Notes under the pieces: model-generated
Database searches by the model: none
What the model was told of the DNA's origin: nothing
The model's input: only the letters and a program-made list of their open reading frames with translations
Assembly (NCBI RefSeq): GCF_027579695.1
Contig: NC_083569.1
Location: 71,559,149 to 71,623,148 of the forward strand
Source of the DNA: Neoarius graeffei
Taxonomy: Eukaryota > Chordata > Actinopteri > Siluriformes > Ariidae
DNA length: 64,000 bases
Direction of reading: 5' to 3'
Shown here: positions 57,813 through 64,000 of the stretch, piece by piece
Position numbering within the stretch: position 1 is the stretch's first letter
How the letters are laid out: the number at the start of each line of letters is the position of its first letter
Translations under genes and position numbers: made by a program

Positions 57813-58212
57813 TTTCATATTCTTTTAGTGTAAATATTGGGGGGGGGGGTTAAATAAATATAGTGCTTTAACTACAAATAAAAAGACCCATGCTGTTGCA
57901 CCTGTGTACCACTGAACACCACAGTTTGTTACAGCCACCTGTGATGAATATAAAAGGATTCTGCCCAAATCTCTGGAATGGTTTTATTATTAATGGATTG
58001 GCACATTTTCCAGTTTATATCTATGATTTAATCAATAAATATTCATACAAATGAAGTTCAGTTAAGAAAGAACTGTGACTTGTGGTTTCCTCTGGGTGCT
58101 CCGGTTTGCCCCACAGTTCAAAAGACATGCGGTTGGGTTAATAGACCCCTTCGCATGTTTGTAAACAAACCGACCGTTGCCAGGATGCGCGCGCAGCCTG
58201 GACCCAGAAACA

Positions 58213-58509
58213 ATGGCGCTGCCCATAGACCGGCATTATGAGCTGTCAGATTATGCAAAACAATTGTCGTTACAAGATCGAGAATGTTACATAAATAAGT
58301 TAACTCTAACAAGTGGACATCGCCTACCGGATCCGCATTTAATTAAAGAGTGGACGGACGATGTTAGTAAGTTCCCTGGTATACAATGGCCAGATATATA
58401 CTCGTACCTTATTGACCAGACTTCAGTGTACACCCACGAAAAACTTCATGCCTACAAGTCTTTAGACGCATATGATTATGTTATGTGCGGGCATGTACAA
58501 CTTGATTAA
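58213..58509 (+). CDS. 98-aa N-terminal fragment, YqaJ/SWIM-type transposon protein
   Basis: ATG at 58213 (context aacaATGg), 73 bases inside the left terminal repeat. Reads MALPIDRHYELSDYAKQLSL, LPDPHLIKEWTDDVSKFP, WPDIYSYLIDQTSVYTHEKL, HAYKSLDAYDYVMCGHV and then stops at TAA. The motif 'DIY.YLI.....YT.E.L.AYKSL.AY.Y...G.V' is one I associate with the N-terminus of invertebrate and fish transposon proteins that also carry a SWIM finger and a YqaJ-type exonuclease domain. Only this first segment survives, with no stop inside it. Assignment is from memory of the motif. Confidence 0.65.
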   Translation: MALPIDRHYELSDYAKQLSLQDRECYINKLTLTSGHRLPDPHLIKEWTDDVSKFPGIQWPDIYSYLIDQTSVYTHEKLHAYKSLDAYDYVMCGHVQLD

Positions 58510-58980
58510 CAATGGGACATTCATATTCATTTTGTTTTAATCAAATTATGCCAGTGATGTGATGGCAATGTAGCTTTAGCTACAACAGCAAATACCAACA
58601 CTAAACAGCAATTTGCAGGAGGTAATGGCATGAAAGGAATGATAGTGTAAAGAGTGCAGCTAAGAGAAATCAGAACTGCGTAAAAAGCGAGAGGCAGAGA
58701 GCAGAAATGAAACTGAACGGGGCGGGAGCTAGGTTAGAGCGGTCAACGTAAGTTGGCATTTAGAGTGAGGGCACACAATTTTACCTTTCCATCCTTGCTT
58801 TAAAATTGTGATTTTCGGCATACACAAATAATGACGGCACAAAATCTGGACTGCTTGAGTCAAGCGAGAGCTCTCCTACAAACAAAATTGCATGCAAAGC
58901 TAAGTTAACATGCTAACAATATTCATTACATTGTGTAACTATGACCCAGCTAATCAGACAAACATTACCAAAGTATTTTG

Positions 58981-59232
58981 CTACATCAATAAACGAAGAC
59001 TAGAAAGAATAAAAAAGAAAGATTTAATAAATAGCCTGATCTTACCTGTGATGAAGTGAGTGCTGCAAACCCGCACATTTTTGATAGTGCTTTCATCCCA
59101 GTCTACACGTTTGATGGCTTGTAGCCATAGACGTCGGCGATTTTTTTGGAATGGGTGAGATCCTGCTGGAATTCTGAACATTTTAACCCCATCACTGCTA
59201 CGATTCTGACACCCGACAACACAACTAGGCAT
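58981..59232 (-). CDS. THAP-domain first exon of same transposon
   Basis: On the minus strand from ATG at 59232: MPSCVVGCQNRSSDG, then FRIPAGSHPFQKNRRRLWLQ, AIKRVDWDESTIKNVRVC, STHFITG. This gives C-x3-C, Trp, then C-x2-H, the C2CH ligands of a THAP zinc finger, a sequence-specific DNA-binding domain of transposases and their host derivatives. After ITG there is a GTAAGA donor at about 59047, so the reading beyond it is intron. The next exon is missing. The frame is intact through the domain. Confidence 0.8.
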   Translation of the reverse strand: MPSCVVGCQNRSSDGVKMFRIPAGSHPFQKNRRRLWLQAIKRVDWDESTIKNVRVCSTHFITGKIRLFIKSFFFILSSLRLLM

Positions 59233-59417
59233 TTCTGAGTCTTTTTTGGGTCCAGGCTGCGCGCGCAATTTCCGCTTACGTATGAATGACGTTTACTGCG
59301 AAGGGGTCTATATGGGATGGCCTTGGGCTGAGGTGCCCTTGAGCGAAGCACCTAACTCCTAACTGCTCCTGGGTGCTGTTAGCATGGCTGCCAGGGAGCA
59401 TGGTTAGCATGTTTGAG

Positions 59418-59577
59418 GTAAAGGAGTAGATCTGGAGGGATAGTGTTTTGGTAAACTGGGATGGATGGATGCTATCAGTCCCCGACTCGCTTACTCACTC
59501 GAGTTTGTTGACGGTGTAGTGGCTGCTGCTTTATGTCCCGGGGCTCCCTCATGCCTGTGTTACCTTCTGGCTCTGGG
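59418..59577 (+). repeat. LINE 3' UTR segment, first copy
   Basis: 'aaaggagtagatctggag' through 'cctcatgcctgtgttacctt' recurs at 59883-60048. Confidence 0.85.
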
Positions 59578-59754
59578 TATGTGTGTGTGTGCTCATTGCT
59601 CACGTGTGTGTGCATGTGTGTGTTCACTGCTTCAGATGGGTTAATGCAGAGAGGAATTTCACAAGTGTGTGATGAATAAAGTTGTGCTTTCTTTCTTTTT
59701 TTCTTTTGAGTGCCATAGCATGCAAAAGTGTGTTGGTTGTTTACTTTTGTGGGA

Positions 59755-60757
59755 CATGAAAGCCCCACAGTTATGGAACAGCCTTCCAAGTAGTGTTCAG
59801 GAATCAGACACAGTCTCAGCGTTTAAGTCTAGGCTGAAAACATATCTGTTTAATCAAGCCTTGTGTTAATGGAGTTTATGAGGTAAAGGAGTAGATCTGG
59901 AGGATCCTCAGACAGAGTGTTTTGGTAAACTGGGATGTATGGATGCTGTCAGTCCCCACTCGCTTGCTCACTCGAGTTTGTTGACGGTGTAGTGGCTGCT
60001 GCTTTATGTCCCGGGGCTCCCTCATGCCTGCGTTACCTTCTGGTTCTCCCCTTTTAGTTATGCTGTCATAGGTAGTTTTGCCGGAGTCCCTGCTTGTACT
60101 CAGCACAAAATGTATACTGTACCTACATATTCAGGTGACATTGGGCGTACCTAACAACCTGGGTCTTCCCCCCCCCACCCAAAAAAAATCCTGTCCCTCT
60201 GAGTTACATGTCGGTCCTGGGATCGAGATGCTGACCTCTTCTGCTCCTCGGACCTGCCTGATCCATCCTGGTGCCCTGTGTCTGGTTGGAGTCTTATCGC
60301 ATCGCTCCTGTGGAGGACGGCCCCATATGGACAGTTGAAAGTCACACTTGGAAGACGCTCTGGACTCTTACAGTAATGCTTGAGGACTACAGTTGACTTG
60401 CTAACTTTAGGACTGCAGTTGTCATGAACAGTTTTGCACTCAAGTTTCCATCAATGAAGAGTTATAACATCAACGAAACTGACTTCATGTTAAAACTGTT
60501 AATGTTATAGTCATGCTGTCTGTTGTTGCCCAAATGAGGATGGGTTCCCTTTTGAGTCTGGTTCCTCTCGAGGTTTCTTCCTCATGTCGTCTGAGGGAGT
60601 TTTTCCTTGCCACCGTCGCCACAGGCTTGCTCACTGGGGATAGATGAGGGATAAAATTAGTTCATGTCTTAAGTCATTCAAATTCTGTAAAGCTGCTTTG
60701 GGACAATGTCTATTGTTAAAAGCGCTATACAAATAAACTTGACTTGACTTACTTGGG
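59755..60757 (+). mobile_element. L2-like LINE 3' end
   Basis: The reading frame ending at 59869 contains APQLWNSLPSSVQESD, then FKSRLKTYLFNQA, the C-terminal signature of L2/Rex-type reverse transcriptase proteins. A 3' UTR follows, with 'gttcctctcgaggtttcttc', 'gtaaagctgctttgggacaa' and an 'acttg' repeat tail at about 60745. 5'-truncated. Confidence 0.8.
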
Positions 60758-61298
60758 ACGTGAATTATGTTGTTGGATATGTTAAAATTAAACATCACTT
60801 TTATTTATTTGCAACAAGGCCAAAAAAGACTACTCGGTCTCCCTAATGGCATTGACAACCAAACTTAAACTATATTTTATTTTATTAAGGTATATGATAT
60901 CAGTTTGACTTGTGTCTGCTTTGCGTCCCTTTTACATAAAGTTTGCAAGATGAAGGATTCTGAATGACCTTGTCCTGTTTTATCTGCGTCACAGAGCGTC
61001 CACAAACTTTACCAGCATCATCAGCAGGGCCGTGAGAGAATTTTAATAAGAAATTCGATTTGGCCTTCACCGTTTTGCTGCGTCAGACTTTATTTTCTAT
61101 TTTTTGTGCATATGAAACACCTGTACCTTTAGGGACCCTGTATTAGACTATCAGGTTTGGATTAGAGTAAAATGCACTAAAACGCATTACAGATGTGTTC
61201 ACTTGTCACGATTAAAGGTTAATGACTGACTAATTAAATCATATTTTTTTAATTAAGGGTGTATAAATGTAAAACGTGGGAGGGAGGAAAACTCAGGC
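60758..61298. other. No gene seen
   Basis: Single-copy-like AT-rich sequence. Confidence 0.5.
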
Positions 61299-61649
61299 TT
61301 CTCATCTCATCTCATAGCTGCTTTATCCTGTTCTACAGGGTCGCAGGCAAGCTGGAGCCTATCCCAGCTGACTATGGGTGAGAGGCAGGGACAAGTCGCC
61401 AGGTCATCACAGGGCTGACACATAGACACAGACAACCATTCACACCCACGGTCAATTTAGAATCACCAGTTAACCTAACCTGCATGTCTTTGGACTGTGG
61501 GGGAAACCGGAGCACCCGGAGGAAACCCACGTGGACATGGGGAGAACATGCAAACTCCACACAGAAAGACCCTCGCCAGCCACGGGGCTCGAACCCGGAC
61601 CTTCTTGCTGTGAGGCGACACCGCTAACCACTACACCACCGTGCCGCCC
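61299..61649 (-). mobile_element. SINE with 12-bp target duplication
   Basis: Flanked by gaaaactcaggc at 61287-61298 and 61650-61661. It has lost about 10 and 12 bp inside the body. Confidence 0.94.
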
Positions 61650-61744
61650 GAAAACTCAGGCCTAAAAAAAAAAAAACGCACATGTAAAATGGCTGCTTCA
61701 GTACTACTCAATGGATAAGACAGATGTTAGCAAGCCTTCCATTA

Positions 61745-62045
61745 GAGAGAATAACTTACATATTAAAGGCTGAACGGCATGTATTTGAGGACATATGGGG
61801 CCCTTTCATCAATTACATTAAGGACTTGGATTTAACAGACGAAGAAGTGGATGACTAGTCTTTGTGGACAGTGCAGATCATGATTTTGTAAGATTTATAT
61901 TGTTTTTCTATATATGTGTTTTAATGTACATTAATTACAAACAATACTTGATTGTATATAGATTGCCATCTTTAACAGGAGGAGCATTCTTGTTTTGAGT
62001 GTTGTGTTTTTTTCTGTTTTTACTTCTGTCTCTAAATAAATGCAG
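61745..62045 (+). mobile_element. Possible L1/Tx1-type LINE 3' end
   Basis: A short frame reads ERITYILKAERHVFEDIWGP, then FINYIKDLDL and a stop at 61858. The F..IW.PF..Y pattern is seen at the end of L1-group reverse transcriptase proteins. An AATAAA lies at about 62035. Weak match. Confidence 0.45.
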
Positions 62046-62098
62046 CGATCTACAGTATGGAAGTTGAATGAAGATATACGAATGTAAAGGCTGTATGT

Positions 62099-62503
62099 CT
62101 CATCTCATCTCATCTCATCTCATCTCATCTCATCTCATTATCTCTAGCCGCTTTATCCTGTCCTACAGGGTCGCAGGCAAGCTGGAGCCTATCCCAGCTG
62201 ACTATGGGCGAAAGGCGGGGTACACCCTGGACAAGTCGCCAGGTCATTACAGGGCTGACACATAGACACAGACAACCATTCACACTCACATTCACACCTA
62301 CGGTCAATTTAGAGTCACCAGTTAACCTAACCTGCATGTCTTTGGACTGTGGGGGAAACCGGAGCACCCGGAGGAAACCCACGCAGACACGGGGAGAACA
62401 TGCAAACTCCGCACAGAAAGGCCCTTGCCGGCCATGGGGCTCGATCCCAGGACCTTCTTGCTGTGAGGCGACAGCGCTAACCACTACACCACCGTTACGC
62501 CCC
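62099..62503 (-). mobile_element. SINE with long (CTCAT)n tail and 12-bp target duplication
   Basis: Flanked by aaggctgtatgt at 62087-62098 and 62504-62515. The tail holds eight pentamer units. Confidence 0.95.
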
Positions 62504-62515
62504 AAGGCTGTATGT

Positions 62516-62934
62516 AAAAGTGTTAAAAACTGAAAAGAAAAGAAAAATATTGTGGGGAAAAAATGGCTGCTTCACTCTGACCTGCAATACCACATTTGGT
62601 ATAAAAACTTATTTTAATCCGAGACATTTTCAACTTTATTAAATGTTTAATACAGTTTTCTCCATTTAAAAACACATTTAAATACATTTGTTTGTTAATT
62701 TAGAAAAGACTGTGAGATGTTTTGTAGTCCAGATGAGATTGTATCCTTCTGATTGGTCAGTTTGTGAACTCATTCTCATTTCCTCCTCTTTGTGTGCACA
62801 GACTTTTAAAGCTGTTAATTTGTGTGTTTCTGTTGCCTCTGCTTTGTTGTCTGTTTAGTGACTAAAGCAGTATCTTCCGTCCTCATGTGTTGTGTAGTGA
62901 AGGATGTCCCTCCTGGTCGTTCCTCAGCTAGAGT
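62516..62934. other. No gene seen; upstream flank of U2 copy
   Basis: No clear pol II snRNA proximal element that I can certify. 'gtgaaggatgtccctcctgg' about 40 bases before the U2 start is the only candidate. Confidence 0.4.
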
Positions 62935-63095
62935 ATCGCTTCTCGGCTTTTTGGCTAAGATCAAGTGTAGTATCTGTTCTTATCAGTTTAATATCTGATA
63001 CGTCTCCTATCCGGGGACCATATATTAAATTGATCTTTGGAATAGGGGCTTGCTCCCAACCCAGTATTGCAGTACTTCTGGAAAGGGTGCAGCAC
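62935..63095 (+). ncRNA. U2 spliceosomal snRNA copy, diverged (likely pseudogene)
   Basis: U2 pairs with the intron branch site. Positions 62935 on read atcgcttctcggctttttgg, then 'ctaagatcaagtgtagtatc' with the branch-recognition GTAGTA intact, then stem II sequence. The Sm site, normally a run of U flanked by A and G, is interrupted (gatctttgga). About 11 bases are missing before stem III and about 13 before stem IV relative to the vertebrate U2 I recall. Stem IV (gtattgcagtacttctgg) is kept. The 5' two thirds are very well conserved. Probably a pseudogene or minor variant. Confidence 0.85.
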
Positions 63096-63138
63096 CTCCT
63101 TTATGCAGTGGAAAAGCAGATAAGTCGAATATGGGTGG

Positions 63139-64000
63139 GTTATCTGTGTAGTTAAAACAGTATATTGGGTATGTCTTTAATCCTGAAGAGCTTATTTGAT
63201 GGGTTGTTATTAGTCTTCTTTGACATATGTTATATGTATGGAGCGGTTAAGTAAAACTGCTACTGTATTTTTATGTGAGCTAGTGGGAAGTTCTATTTAA
63301 TGTTGTTGTTTACTAAGATGTTGAGAGAACTGAGTGAAGGATCAGGTTCTCTGTCCTGTGGAAAAACACGTTCTCCTGAATTAACTGTTCTGCCTTTTTT
63401 TGTTAAACAACACTTTATTGAAAAAGTACAAATGTACAAACCCAATAGGGCAACATCATGTTATCCTATTAAATACAGGGAAGAATAGAGAAATGATCAA
63501 AGGGAACAATCTGATAAAAATCCACAGTAGTATAAACAACTTATAATACAAAATTGAAAATTATATATGAAATGAAGATGTCCATGGATAGAAAAGGGGG
63601 GAGGAAAACAAGTAAACAAGCAAGAAAACTTAAAAATTAAAAAAACATGCTTACAAGGGGAAACAGTTTTATCTCTTATCTAATTCAGTGGATAATTTTT
63701 TAGGATCTTAAGTAGAATTTAAATTCTTTCAAGAAAGAAACAAATTTGGGGAATGATTTTAGGATTCTATTCTTGTGTATCAAGATTTGGTTGGCCTATA
63801 ATTAAAGTATCTGTGTAGTTAGTTAATACTAGATAGTGGGTGCATTTTTATATTAAAGAGCTTATTAATTAGCTGCTATCAGTTTTCTTTGATGTATATT
63901 CATTGCTACCATATTTTACATGATTAAGTGATAGGTTTTATTTCATGTCATTGTTTAATGTGTCGGTGAGAAAACGAAGTGAAGGATCAGGCTCTCTGTC
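63139..64000 (+). repeat. Repeated U2 3' flank, interrupted by a retro-insert
   Basis: The block 63145-63355 (tatctgtgtagtt ... gtgaaggatcaggttctctg) recurs diverged at 63808-64000, with matching start and end. It suggests remnants of a tandem snRNA unit. Confidence 0.65.
63394..63790 (-). mobile_element. Retroposed segment with poly-A and AATAAA (minus strand)
   Basis: The T run at 63394-63401 and TTTATT at 63414-63419 are a minus-strand poly-A tail and signal. The body contains AT-rich sequence with no clear frame, and lies between the two U2-flank copies. Confidence 0.6.

Larger units (their letters stand above)
58141..59311. mobile_element. Deletion derivative of a two-gene THAP transposon
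   Basis: Ends are inverted: 'atagaccccttcgca' at 58141 and 'tgcgaaggggtctat' ending at 59311. 'gcgcgcagcctggaccc' just inside the left end also recurs inverted near 59250-59266. A coding start points inward from each end. The target repeat is unclear (TA is possible). Confidence 0.85.
58080..59400 (+). mobile_element. Old SINE relic split by a transposon
   Basis: The left piece 58080-58140 (gtttcctctgggtgctccgg) and right piece 59312-59400 (gccttgggctgaggtgccct) belong to one SINE-type repeat, interrupted by 58141-59311. Confidence 0.6.

Noticed and set aside
58177..58212. Extended start of the 98-aa fragment upstream of ATG 58213
   Set aside because: The extension begins at TTG and reads through the terminal inverted repeat; the ATG at 58213 has better context and fits the motif start.

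Overview
This window is vertebrate nuclear DNA, almost certainly from a ray-finned fish. It has one multi-exon gene with GT/AG introns, long (TG)n, (CT)n and (GAAA)n microsatellites, many Tc1-type DNA transposons, hAT and TTAA-target elements, and at least a dozen copies of a tRNA-headed SINE whose 3' tail is an ATGAG repeat. There are no operons, Shine-Dalgarno sites or other prokaryotic features. The repeat mix suggests a teleost, possibly an ostariophysan; I cannot name the species.

The only host protein gene I can support is a class 4 semaphorin on the + strand, 31160-54203. I place 13 coding exons with matching splice phases. Together they give exactly 776 codons including the stop: a sema domain, a PSI domain, one Ig-like domain, a transmembrane helix, and a cytoplasmic tail ending in a PDZ-ligand-like sequence. 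The signal-peptide exon is not recognised; it lies upstream, either in the repeat-rich first 31 kb or outside the window. One 60-nt exon (32536-32595) has no long open frame of its own and was found from splice phase and family similarity. The paralogue (4E, 4A or 4G type) is not settled.

Layout. 1-1440: Tc1 element cut by the window edge, its transposase closed only by two amber codons. 2490-8500: SINEs, palindromic MITEs, and a decayed THAP-like segment. 9330-9880: divergent dispersed repeat. 11947-13557: full-length Tc1. 14582-15258: THAP-carrying element flanked by TTAA. 15295-17991: Tc1-like element with nested inserts. 21007-21735: 0.7 kb palindrome with TTAA flanks. 22356-24031 and 24577-26971: two further Tc1 elements. 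29100-30060: degenerate 'catgctaac' array. 31160-54203: semaphorin, whose 7.9 kb intron holds nested hAT elements and whose other introns hold Tc1, SINE and palindrome insertions. 55580-62520: SINEs, a 630-bp tandem duplication, an unusual two-gene transposon remnant (58141-59311) and a LINE 3' end. 62935-63095: a diverged U2 snRNA copy with repeated flanking sequence.

No new defence or metabolic system is visible. The items most worth following up are the two-gene THAP transposon remnant, the THAP/TTAA element, the nested hAT intron, the TG repeats abutting semaphorin splice sites, and the discordant 630-bp duplication, which may be an assembly artefact.
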